A stretch of DNA of 64,000 nucleotides from Eudromia elegans (taxonomy: Eukaryota; Chordata; Aves; Tinamiformes; Tinamidae): the NCBI GenBank assembly GCA_003342815.1, contig PTEX01000032.1, forward strand, positions 2,929,302 to 2,993,301, written 5' to 3'. A model generated the notes under the pieces. The model saw only the letters and a list, made by a program, of their open reading frames with translations, ran no database searches and was not told the origin of the DNA. Below, in pieces: positions 1 through 11,000 of the stretch. The position numbers and the translations under genes were made by a program. Position 1 is the stretch's first letter. The number at the start of each line of letters is the position of its first letter.

Positions 1-435
1 CATGAACATGCAGGAACTCTGCAGCATGATGGGTATGAATGAAAGAATCATATCTCAGGAGCGAAGGAAGAGCAGACATGGTACCAACATCTCTTCTTCA
101 AGCTCTCTGGGGCCATCTAGCCTGCAGCACTCCTTCCTCCTGCTCTTCAAGAGCATCACATCGCATTCAAGAGCGCATCTACCTCTGTCCACACAGGCAG
201 GGACTAGGTCAAACCCAGACTCCCTTTTTCCCAAACAAGTCAAGTAAATGCATGCATAAATCTTGCCCATCTGAGTGTCTCGCAGTCTCTCTGTATTGCT
301 TTGAAGAAAGAAGAGTCTAAGTCACCACAGGAAGAAATGGTAGGTGCATTCTAAGGCATCAAGCTCCTTGTTAAATTAGATTACGTTTTATTAGAAACCA
401 CCATGTTGATCTGGTACTTTCCAGTGTGTTCCCCT

Positions 436-441
436 TTTATT
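436..441 (-). terminator. Poly-A signal (AATAAA) of the small secreted peptide gene
   Basis: The minus strand reads AATAAA about 250 nt after the proposed TGA at 692. It is the first such hexamer downstream of the stop and supports the short two-exon model. Confidence 0.4.
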
Positions 442-691
442 TTCCAGGATCTGCTGAGCCCATGCACAGCCCCAGAGGATGCTCCCATTGAGCTGTGCAG
501 GATCTGGGACTTGTAACTGAGGAATGCCAAGAACTTGGCTGGGGACCTATTTCCCTTGTCTCAGACACGCAGCCAAGCTGCTGCAGTTTTGGAAATCCCC
601 ATGGGTCAGTCAAGTGACCTGAAGAGTTCATGTACATTTGCTTCTCAGAAATCCAAGGCAAAGTGCCCCGGATGGGGCCAAGGCTCTATTG

Positions 692-1380
692 TCACAGCCT
701 CGCGAGAGGATCAGAGCATGGGTACAAGAGGTTGCCAAATTCAGCTGTCTTGCGGAGGTCTCTGAGATACAGGGCTAAACTCATGTTTTCTTTGGAGCTC
801 AGGCTGCAAATGGAGTCATTGGACCCAGATCCAGCTGACATGCTCTCTGGGAGTCTAAAAGGCCGTTTCATCTATATGCTCCAGCCTGGCTAACTCCCAG
901 GCAATTGCATCTCTCATGCAAGAATAGCTGAACATATCACCCAAACTCTGCTGTCTGCAGACCACAACAGCCCAAACAGACCCTCAGGAACGGGCTAGTC
1001 TCTTTTTGCTCAACTTGGTCACTGTAGGGATCTAACTACTTAACTCTAGTGTATGTACAACACTCCAGGCAATACTGTGGAAACCTCAGACCAGAAGACT
1101 TTTCTACCCCAAGAGAAGAGGGAGAAGCTGCTCTGTAGTACGTGTCTGGAGTAGGCAATTTCACACCAAACATTAGACATGGGCCAAATGAGTGGAGCCA
1201 GCAATCAGTGCCAGCTATAACATGGTGCACAAATTTAAAAAAATACCTGAGTTACATGCACAGACATGCAAGTCAGTTATCCTTACCTTGGACATCATTG
1301 CTTTCAGGGTAGACAGGATAAGCGTTAATGCAGCAAGCCAACAGCACGGCCAAGGTGACTACCATTATCCGGGACAGCAT
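692..1380 (-). CDS. Small secreted peptide precursor, two exons, unrecognised
   Basis: Two exons, 1287-1380 and 692-846, would encode about 82 residues. Exon 1 starts at the ATG at 1380 and gives a classical signal peptide (MLSRIMVVTLAVLLACC, likely cleaved near INA-YP). It ends at a consensus GT donor in phase 1. Exon 2 begins after a CCCAG acceptor in the matching phase, has two cysteines, a run resembling an amphipathic helix (LALYLRDLRKTAEF) and a TGA at 692-694. A TATA-like box lies about 70 bp upstream of the ATG, and an AATAAA lies about 250 bp after the stop, so the transcription unit is only about 1 kb. The ATG, signal peptide and exon-1 donor are seen directly. The choice of exon 2 is inferred from phase and from the single open frame. 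I do not recognise the family; hormone, apolipoprotein-like or antimicrobial roles are all possible. Confidence 0.45.
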
Positions 1381-1448
1381 CTTCTCTCCTTCTCCAAACA
1401 GGTAGCAATCCCCTAGGTGTCTGTAAGCAATGAAGTGTGAAGAGGCTC

Positions 1449-1460
1449 CCTTTTATGCCC
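1449..1460 (-). promoter_or_regulatory. TATA-like box of the small secreted peptide gene
   Basis: On the minus strand this reads GGGCATAAAAGG. It lies about 70 bp before the ATG at 1380, leaving a predicted 5' untranslated region of roughly 45 nt. Focused TATA promoters are common for small, highly or tissue-specifically expressed secreted proteins. Confidence 0.45.
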
Positions 1461-3168
1461 TCCAGCCTCATTCAGCTCTCTGCAATCAATATGCTATCAT
1501 CAGGTGTGTCGTCTTGTCTTCTGGGTTGGCCATTCATCCTAATGACAAGACACAATTGGCTCTGCTTTCTTCCCAGTCTGATCTGCACTCGATCATGCTT
1601 GACAAGGAGCTTTGACAAATGCTTGGCTGAGATTTCAAAGAACAGCCCTGTTTACCTTGGCTTTGCTGTGCTGGGGGAAGAATGGCTAAGGAAAGCAGTA
1701 GAGGCTCCCCATGCACCTGGTAGGGGCTGGACAGGGCTGGACAGGGCTCAGAGAAGGACATGGGGGGTGACACTGGGGCAAAACATGCAGAGCCACACTT
1801 CCTTTTCACATGAGATTGCTCCCCAAAGGTCACCAAGTGTTTCCCACCATTTCCCCTTTTGATGGCAGGACCAGGATGGTGACCTAGCCTCCCCTGCAAG
1901 GCCATATGCAGCTGATCTGCACCAGGTGCCTCACTCTCTCAGGACAGGGTCAGGTAAGGTATAACACTCCTCCTCAGATGACAGCAGCAGCTGGAACTTC
2001 CTTGCTAAGATAATGCACATCCTTGCGGGTGTTCAGAGGAGCCCGTCTCCTCGAGCTGCCATCCGGGGAGGACAAACTCCACACAGTGTCTGAATTCTGC
2101 TGGTACCAACACATTTAGACCAGGAATGTCCAGGCCAATAAGTCGCTGAGTGTGGAAGGCACTTGTGCTGGGTTTCACAAAAACGTGCACTTTGTGCAAT
2201 TGATAGCCAGTCCTGGACTTTGGACATTTTCAGCTTATAGTCAAATATTTTACTGACATTTTACTGACAAAGTTCACTTTCAAACTACCATCATATCAGC
2301 ATTGTAATTGTAAGCAATTTATTTAAATTATTTTGCCTAGGAATCTCAATTTAAAGAACTCCAGCTGAAACTGGTCAACCTTGTGACCCAAGACAGGCCT
2401 TCTTTGCTGTGACAGCCTCCTTCAGCTTCACTCATGGTGTCACACTTCTGAGAGCAGTAAGGACAAGACTGACAGGCACAAGAAGTTTAACCTCCCAGGA
2501 GCTATAAATCACCCTTGATTCTTACTCATGTGGGAGTGGGGACAGAAAGTTCCATCTGGTGCCTTTTCCATCCCTCGGAATGCTGGGGCTCAGCCAGGCT
2601 GGACAGTGCCATCTTCAGTGGTGCCACGAGAAAAGTCTCTTGGTGGGAGATCCACCTTTCTCCATTACTTGTGTCCTCTGCTTTCATGGGGAAGGATATC
2701 GCCAAGCCTTTGCTGAGGAATCCTGCAGGGCACTTGGGTGTCCAGGCAGCTATTGTGTTGCTGGCCGTGCCCCTGCTGACCATGAAAAGCCAACGGTGTC
2801 TGCAGGCCCAGGTACAGACTCTCATTTTTCATGAAGCAGCTTGAAGGCACATTAACGAGAGACCATTACTTCTGTGTGCACATCCCGAGGTGTCAGACAC
2901 AGATCTGAGTAGTAGATGGATGAGGCAAGACGGTCATCCATCCTGACCGAGTACACAAATAAGCTGGGAACTTTCTCCCGACAAAATCCATATCTAGGCT
3001 GTTTTTCATCTGTTCCTGTTCCCAGAGTGTCAGGTTCCATGCAGTATGATGAAAAAGCCTTGCTGCAGTTTTATCAGTTTAGCTGTCAGGGTATGACAAA
3101 GGGACTTGGGCAGAAAGTAGGAACCAGGGAGGGTCATCCCAGAGAGAAGGCAGCAGGAACCAGACTGG
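1461..3168. other. Intergenic, no gene seen
   Basis: Open frames here are short and lack codon bias, domain similarity or paired splice sites. A short repeat of GGGCTGGACA units lies near 1725-1748. Nothing else could be supported. Confidence 0.5.
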
Positions 3169-3852
3169 GACGTTAGCTCGATGCAGCATGGACCACATTT
3201 GCAGAAGCAGCTCAGCCCGAAAGGCTTTGGGGGCTCATAGTTTAAGGCAAAACACAGACACCCTTGAGTGGTCTGTAACTGGTAGGGTGGTTCACACAGT
3301 GGAGTATATTGTAGCTCACTGGAGGGAGGATAGTTGGGCCGTACAGCAGGATAACACCTGAATCTTCCTGTCTGGAAATACCTGTGGAAAAGAGGCAGGG
3401 ACCATCGTGCATAGTGACTTTGAGAACTGTCCTGAGCCCTGGTGATGCCATCGATGCAAAAGTGATGCAGATGCAATTTTACGGATATACAGACAGTGGA
3501 TGAAATGCCCCAAATGCACGGGTACATCAGCAGCAATAGCTGGAAAGTGGATGATGGCTCTGCCACTGAACTAAGGAAGAGCTTAGGGAGAGCTTTTCTG
3601 CAGTTGCTTTACCCCAACCCAGTCCCTTCCGCCTCTGAGGGCCTCACCTGGTCTCCAGGAGGCGGGCGGTTGGTGCGAGCACCAACACCAGCACCCTACA
3701 GGCTGCAGGAGGCAGACGTGCTCCGCTCCCAGCAGCAACAGCCAACAACTCGGGTGTCTGCGCAGCGCACACAGACGTTCGTGGCCTCCCCGGGCAGCTG
3801 GATGTGGACCAGTCACTTTGGTTGCGGGGTCAGCAGTCTGGAAAGGAGGCAC
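3169..3852 (-). other. Two candidate exons of an unassigned gene
   Basis: Two minus-strand segments carry good splice signals. The segment 3648-3852 (205 nt) follows a CTTGCAG acceptor, is open in one frame and ends at a CAG|gtgagg donor. The segment below 3383 follows a strong pyrimidine-rich CCACAG acceptor. In one frame the lower segment is rich in aromatic and proline residues (YPAVRPNYPPSSELQY) and then in cysteine. In the frame that matches the phase of the upper segment it ends at a TAA after 46 residues. No start exon was found and neither frame resembles a family I know. It may be a fragment of a real gene or chance. Confidence 0.2.
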
Positions 3853-5090
3853 CTGCAAGGGACAGAGGTAGAAGGCTGGCGTTTTGGTCACCGCGGTTGA
3901 CTTGCAGACTCTGGCAAGTCCTGGAGAATCCCAGGCTCTGCTGATACTGTCAAGAACCACGAGCGTTTAAAGGCTTACTAAAGTTTAACCATCATGATGA
4001 AGCATTTCTGATCTGCAGGATCCCTTCAGCTGAAGGAGCATGGAGACCACCTCTTTAAGGGCAGACTTGCTAGTCCAAAAGGCGAGGAGCTGTACGTGAG
4101 ACATGGTCCAGCTGATGGGCTGAAGCCAAGACACGGGTTTCACCTCCCCCTGCCCCTTCCAAGGCAAGCTGGCCTCTTATTTTGGCTCTGTCAGGCTGGT
4201 TATTTCAGACTTAATGTGGCTCTGTCATTTCAGGAGCTGCCATCTCCCTCATGTTTACAAGGTGCTGTGGTTCCCATCCGCCGTTGCAAAAGCCCCACGG
4301 GCCCCCGCGTGGAAATTTTCCCCTCTCCAATACTTCTACAGTTTATCTTGGAACAGGCCGGCAACTCATCTCTCCGAGAATTAGTAATAAAAAAATACCC
4401 GCTCCAATAGTTCTCAAGCTGTTGTTTCTAAGAAGGAGCTGTTTTCAGCTGCGTTCCCCTCGCCGCTTTGATCTGGCCCCGGCGGAAGCTTAGACACAGA
4501 CAATAGCACAAAACGCAGCTGGGAAGACGCCTAGTGATGGGAGCGAGTCAGAGATGTCGCGAGGCCCTGCAAGAACATCTCCCCACGAGGTGCCCTAGAT
4601 CGTGGTGGTCGGCCCCCGTGCTGATGTGCTCTGCAGGGTCGAGGTGGAGGTGAAAGCTGGACCAAGTCCCCGGCTCCTGGAGCTCTGAGGCCTCCAGCCT
4701 GCGCTCTCCATGCCGGCATGCCGGCCGTGCAGCGTCCAGATGAACGCTGCACCTCCTTGTTGTGGCTCTGGATGCTCTGCATGCTGCTCGCGCCTCTGAG
4801 AGTGGCTCCGGCAGAAACGGAGGGTGCAAAAACCCCTCTCGCTTCAACTCAGGAAATTCAGCTGCTAAAATGCCATGTCGAAATGTCACAAGCATTTGCC
4901 TTTTTCCACTGTTACTAATTCTGTGCCGTAGAGAGCAGGGACTGTCCAACTTTTCAAAGCACACTACGGGCTGGGGTGCTGCCCCATGGCTGACGAGCAG
5001 CTCACCTGAGTCACCCACGCTGAACCTGTGCCAGTGAGAACCGAGCCCTCCCCTCTCCTTGGCACTGCCCGCCGCCAAGCGGAGCAGCCC

Positions 5091-5152
5091 CACGCCCTGG
5101 GGCAGACCCCACGCCCTGGGGCAGACCCCACGCCCCGGGGCAGACCCCACGC
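5091..5152. repeat. 19-bp tandem repeat, three units plus a partial
   Basis: The unit CACGCCCTGGGGCAGACCC starts at 5091, 5110 and 5129, with one T-to-C change in the third copy, followed by a partial unit CACGC. It is a short GC-rich minisatellite in intergenic DNA. Confidence 0.9.
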
Positions 5153-7544
5153 GGTTGCAGCGCTCACCCGCCAGGCTGCAGGTGTGATTCGGGCCGACTG
5201 CAGCCGCCTGTGACACCCAGCTTGTTCTGAGGGCACGGGCATGGCCAAGGCAACCTGCTCAGACAAGAGCAACTCCCAGGGAGGTCTAGCACCTCTCTAA
5301 GACCTCAGGGTGTCATTAAGAGGTAAAAAGAACACCACTTTTAGGATCATATAGATGGAGACGGGGTGGAAGATTATGCTTAGGCCTCTATACATTGGAG
5401 TGCTCCAAATCCTGCTTTTGTCTCAAACTGCCACATTGATTTGCCTTTTTTTTTTCCTTGAAAATGAAAAGGCTATTTCACGTGATCTACAAGCACGACA
5501 GATACTTGTGCCCCAAATTTATCAAAAAAAGGAAAAAAAGAATAAAAACCCCAGCATACAATACGATAGCCACTCCCCAAATAAGGGAAATGAAATTTTC
5601 CTGCTCCTGCCAAGCCTGACATGAACTTTGCCAGATGCAAACCGAATGTGTGGGCAGTCCCAGTGTCCCCTTGAGGGGCCTGCTTGACTTTTCCTTTTCC
5701 TTTAAGAGTTCAGCCCAAGTACCTTCCATCCCACGTGTCCTCGGACTATGGCTAGCAGAGATTTTCCCCATCTGTGACACCTCTCCCTCTGGCTCCGGGA
5801 GCGCTTCCCTGGGGACCTGAGGGTGTCGAGGGCGCAGCCTCCGCTCCGGGTGCTCACACGGTCTCTGCCTCCGCGCTCCGGAAGGCCGCGGGAAGTTTCC
5901 ACTCCCGGGAGGAAGCGCGCAGCATGCGGCCGTGCCGCACACAGGGTTTCGCTATGACGGGCGCCGCCGGAGATCCCCCCTCGCCGGCGCAGCGCAGGGG
6001 TGGCCGAGACGGGCGCTTCTCACCAACCCGAGGCGCTGGTGGCACCGGGGCTGGGTTTCCATCCACGGCAGCCACGGAGGCCCCGCCGCCTTCCTGCACT
6101 TGCAATCAAAGACGCTGAGCTCGTCAGCACCGCAAACACCAGCCCTTGCTGCCTCAGGGCCACACGTGCAGGCCGGGGTGACCCAAGGACACCGTTGCTC
6201 AGCCCAAGAGCCAACCCCTGCTGCAGCAACTGGGTCTGCCAGTCGTTGGCTGCAAGGACGTGAGTGACACAATAGCAGACGGTTATTGAAATCCAGGCCA
6301 GGGCACTTGGAACGTGCCTTTACCTGTGCTGAGGACCTCCATGTGTTTTGAAATAGAAATTAAAATAAAAAAAGTGGGGAGGAGACATAGAGATTTCTGG
6401 GGAGGGCATTGGGAGAGCAAGCGGTGATGGGTGTGCTGAGGAGAGCAGGGACATAGAGAGTAGCCGTGCAGGGAGGTAGGAAACGTTACTGTGGTGGGGC
6501 ATGAGCTCTGGAGGGACCTTGTAGGCACCATGGGATCATCTAGAGCAGAAAGCACTCTGTTGTTTTCTCTTGGCAAGCTGGGCAATTTTCCTTGGTTCCT
6601 TCCAAGTCTGCTCGCACAGACACAGTCACAACAGGGAGAGCCAGCCCAAGCACCACGCTGAAGGTGGGTCCCCTTCAGAGCTCTTGCAAGGTCGTGTCTA
6701 CCCAAGCGGTTTCTCCCTTGCAAGCCCAGAATCCAGAAACACCAAAGGCCCCAAGCTCTAAAAGGGCTCCCATGTCAGAGCTCCCACGTTCCCTGCTGTG
6801 CACGGCCAGGGCTGCCCCACGGCCCCGCTCAGCTGCCGGAAAACCACAGCGGGTGCTGCAGGTTTCAGGGTGAATCAGCAGCGGAGGGGAGGGCTGGTGC
6901 TGGCGGGGAGGGGAGGCACAGCCAGCTCGGGGACCAGGACGGGCTCGTGCACAGCTGGGGTGACACGCAGCACGGGCAGGGAGGTGACTCACTGGGAACC
7001 CGTCCTGGAAGGAGCGGGGGCAGCTCCGTGCACCACGCCGGGGGCAGCGATTCCTCACCGCTTCCAGCTCCAGCAACCCCAGCCCCTGCGAGACTAAGGT
7101 GACGCTGCCAGGCACCGAGGAACCAGGGCGTCCCCTCGTTTCCCCAGCTGCAGGCACGGCCTCCCTGGGATCAATCCAGGCAGCCAAGCCCGCTGCAGGG
7201 CAACTCCAAAGGAGATTGCACCAGCTGTGGGAGATGGAGCCAGAAAACTATTCTGCAATTGCTAAAGTACCAGCTCATCCCCAGGCAACAGCTACACACA
7301 AACCAGCTGCAGGCAAAATTCCCTCCCAGGGAAGCCCCAAGTTTTCCTATCCCCTTTTCCAGACCCTACTTAAAGCAAGGAGTGCCGGTTTTGCAATGCA
7401 GAAACAGTCAGAGGTGGAAGAGACTTTCCAGTAAGAACTTAGTCATATAAAAGACAGCTCCAGAGCACAACCAGTATTTCCAGAGCAATGCTAGACAAAG
7501 CCAAAACAATATCACCCCCTCCTTAAGTACAAAAAAGTTTTTGT

Positions 7545-7650
7545 TTATATTATAAATATATATATTAAAGTGTATATATATATATAAACATACATAAATT
7601 CACACACAAACTTATATATACACAGCTTATATTCATATACACACAGATAC
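7545..7650. repeat. AT-rich microsatellite (TA/TATACA)
   Basis: Runs of TATATA mixed with TACATA and CACACA form an impure low-complexity tract about 100 bp long. It lies about 400 bp beyond the stop codon of the cytokine receptor gene, so it may fall in the 3' untranslated region or flank. Confidence 0.85.
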
Positions 7651-7850
7651 GTGCATGAAGGACAACAAAGTGACCGGGCAGTTCAAGGGCTGCCGACCTC
7701 CCTGCGTCTCTCGTGGTCTGTCCCAGAGCATGCTCGTGTCCGTGGGCCCAGGAGACGCACACGTGCCCGGGCGGGCGGTCACACAGCCGGGGCAGCCTGG
7801 GGACAGCCCTGGAGCTGCTCATGAGCCACACGAGGGGCTCCCGGTGGTAG

Positions 7851-8098
7851 GCACGCACCCAGCAGAGCCCTGCCCTCCTCTTACAGCCCTACCTTGTGCC
7901 AGGGCTCCAGATAGGCAACTAGCAGAGCCCCGCTGCCCTCTTACAGCCCTACCTTGTGCCAGGGCTCCAGACATGCACCCAGCAGAGCCCTGCTCCCCTC
8001 TTACAGCAGTACCTCGTGCCAGGGCTCTGTGCACGCACCCAGCAGAGCCCTGCCCTCCTCTTACACTCCCACCTCGTGCCAGGGCTCCTCGGGGACTG
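7851..8098. repeat. 60-bp minisatellite, four units, overlapping the receptor stop codon
   Basis: Four units of exactly 60 bp each contain AGCAGAGCCC, at 7861, 7921, 7981 and 8041. The unit at 8041-8098 contains the end of the cytokine receptor coding sequence and its TAA (8061-8063). Read on the minus strand, the units further downstream carry decayed copies of the same terminal codons and a TAA. The array therefore looks like repeated duplication of the coding tail into the 3' untranslated region. Confidence 0.9.
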
Positions 8099-11000
8099 GG
8101 GGCCGCATTTCGTAGCCGGGGGATGTGGCTTCCTGAGGGATACGGAAGGGCACCCGGAGGGGCTCGTGGCAGGAAGCGGCGGGAGGGACGTCTTGCTGCC
8201 CCGGAGGCGCCTGGTCCGAGTCACTCGGCTGCGTGTCGCTGTCACCCAGCTCTGGCTCGACTCCGAGGCCGTGCAGGTGACAGGGAGCAGGGAAGAGCTG
8301 TCCCCTGTCCTCCTCGCTGGCGGGCAGCTTCACAGAGCTGAGTGGTACCCAGGGCTGGCCGCAGGGCTCTGCAGTGTCGAGGCTCTCCCTCGAGTCCCCT
8401 TCTCCGGAAATTTTGTCCTGCTGAGTCGGAGAGGGGTGGCTGCCCGCTCCCGAGTGAGGGCACAGGCACCTGGAGTAGACCTGGAGCTGCAAGGAAAGCA
8501 GCATCTCAGATGTCTGGTAGTCTTCATTGCACCTACAGCCGCCACCATTCAGTGCCACCAACCCTCGCTGCTCCAAACATGCCCACGAGCTGCTGGGCAG
8601 CAACACTTCATCACCTTCCCCGTCATCCTCCGGCACCGAGGAGGTCTCAGAGTCCACCACATGTCCCAGCTGGCTGGGGGCGAAGGACAGGACCTTGCTT
8701 TCGGGCCAGTCCGGCCTAAATCCGTTGGCACAGTAGCCCCCCATCTCCTGGGAGAGACTTTCCCTAAGGAGCAGCTGGACTTGGGGCTGCCTCTGCTCAG
8801 CGACAGGTGCTGGACGGGAGAGGGGCACGGCCAGCGAGAGCAGGGCGAGCGAGTCCCCCTCAGGCTCCTGGGTGGGCATCCGGATGTTCACAGTCACCTC
8901 CTCGTTCAAAACAGCCTGCCAGGAAACAAGCAGCAAACCTGTGAGTCTGTGAACTGCCGCGAGTCCCGTGGTGAGCGACCATCTGCTCTCCAGGAAAGCC
9001 CATCTCCTGTGCTTGGACCCCAAGGGAACGCGCACGGGACTCTGCTCCTAGCTCAGGGGGCTCTGGAAACAGCAGAGGCCACTGCAGTTATTAGTGCTGC
9101 TGCTTTTCAAGTTGATTCCCAGGCATCAGGTGCTGGTCTGGGCTGCTGCCACCGCTAGGACTGGCACTGTCAGCACTGGGAAATGGGAGCACAGTGAGTA
9201 ACTGCATGTCAGGGAGAAAGGATGTTCTGGGGATTGTTTCCACAGCTCAACAGAACTGTAATCCCAGACAGACATCCAAGCCTTCTCTAAGTGCTGCATG
9301 TGACCCAAGGATAGAGCAGTTTCTTACTGTGGCAAGGCCACCGAGCGACCCAGGGTAGCATCCCCACTGTTTTTACTCTTCCTCCCCAAGCTGCTCCTGC
9401 TGGGCACAGAGCCAAGCAAACCCAGTGATGTCCAAAGGAGGAAGCTCCTAGTGCCAGGGACTGCACTCCAGGCCACGTGCTGCCCAAGCAAGCTTCTTCA
9501 GTGTGGCCTGTGGCTGCCTAATGTGTCCATCAGCATTTCTTACACTGCAGTATAAGGCACAGAGTAATGATGTGTTGAGCAGGTGAGGTACTAGGGCATG
9601 AGGAGTTAGTACACGATGTGGAGGGAAGGAAGCGCTGAGCTCCTTGAGAACACAGGCAATCCTGGCTCAGGCACAGCACACGGGAGGAGAAAGCTGGAGG
9701 GTGGTTGCTCACTCACAAGCGAGTTGGGGATGTGCGTCTCCGAGGGTCTCACGTACAGCCTGAGGAAGCAGAGCGCGGCCGCACACAGCACCAGCAAGGC
9801 AGCAATCAGTCCGGCGAGGAGGACCCAGGGAAAGGCTGCAGGGGGACAGAACAGGTCGAGACTTGATTAAAAAGAACCACTTGGCATCCCCAACAGCGTG
9901 TCCTATGCCAGCTTTTCCCTAGGGGTCCCACGGCAGGCTAGGATGACCCAGCGGCAGGCGGAGGGCAAGCCAGAGTCAGATGGCAAGAAGGCATCTTTCC
10001 CCAAGAGAAGAGGAGGGTCTTGATCGGTCACCAAACCCGACCAGAACAGCCAGAGGTTGTGTAATCCTTTGATGAACATCCATGCCCTGAACGAGGCCAA
10101 GGGGAAAGTAGAGCACCAGGAACAGCTAGAGAGCTCTCACCTCCGGGGCTGGCTGGCGTTGTGATGCACTGCACAGCCTCCCTTCTCTGCTCCTTGGGCA
10201 TGTTCACTGTCACTGTCCGGACACAGTATTTTGTGCTTGGTTTCAAGAACTTGAAGATGCAGAGGGCGTTCTTGCCCTTTGGTTCACACGGCACCTGGAA
10301 GCAGAGGGGGATGCTTGGCTAGGGGCCTGGCAACACCTCCCCAAGGTCCAGGGAAGGCCTGTGCACTGCTCTGCATCTTGCCATCAGGTAAAGCAGACGG
10401 AGTTAAGAAGCAGCATGTCCACCAGCCTCGACGTCATGGCACCAACGTGGAGCACAGACCACACCATCCCACTTCCCAGGACCTCCAGGATTTATTTTTG
10501 TACCCCAGGTGCCCTTCAATGTCTGAAACAGGTCCCAGAGCACAATATTTTTCTTTATAGCCAATTCATGCTCTCATTCTAGCAGGTATTGTTACGGTTC
10601 TTTTCCTACTCATATAGACAAGAGGAAAGGCTCTCCCCCTAGACCTCCAAATTTAATCTCTCCACCTCCCCAGCCCACATAGCAGCAAAATCAGTGACCT
10701 GGCTTGATCCTCAGCCCACGCAGGCATCTCTCTCCCAGCAGAAGGGTAGCGCGGTGACAGGACAGGTGACAAAACTGCCTGCTTGACCCCGTCAGTCTGC
10801 AGCCCAGATGCAGTGAGGAGGACTCAAAAGCATCTTGCTGAAAGCCCCACTTGGCTGCATCACAAAAGCTTTTGCAAATGCTGTGTCCTCTGGGCCTTGC
10901 CTGCCCCTGCCACGTAGTGGGGAAGCCCTTTTCTCCCCAGTACATACTTGCTGGACAAGTACGTCCTCTTCATAAAGGTTCAGCTGGTACCCCAGTCTTG

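Larger units (their letters stand above)
3853..7850. other. Intergenic, GC-rich in part, no gene supported
   Basis: GC-rich stretches occur around 5770-6260 and 6780-7180, and a single TGACTCA motif lies at 6985-6991. Long open frames on both strands in these parts are what high GC content gives by chance. No splice-consistent gene model could be built. An AT-rich microsatellite and a 19-bp tandem repeat are listed separately. Confidence 0.4.
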
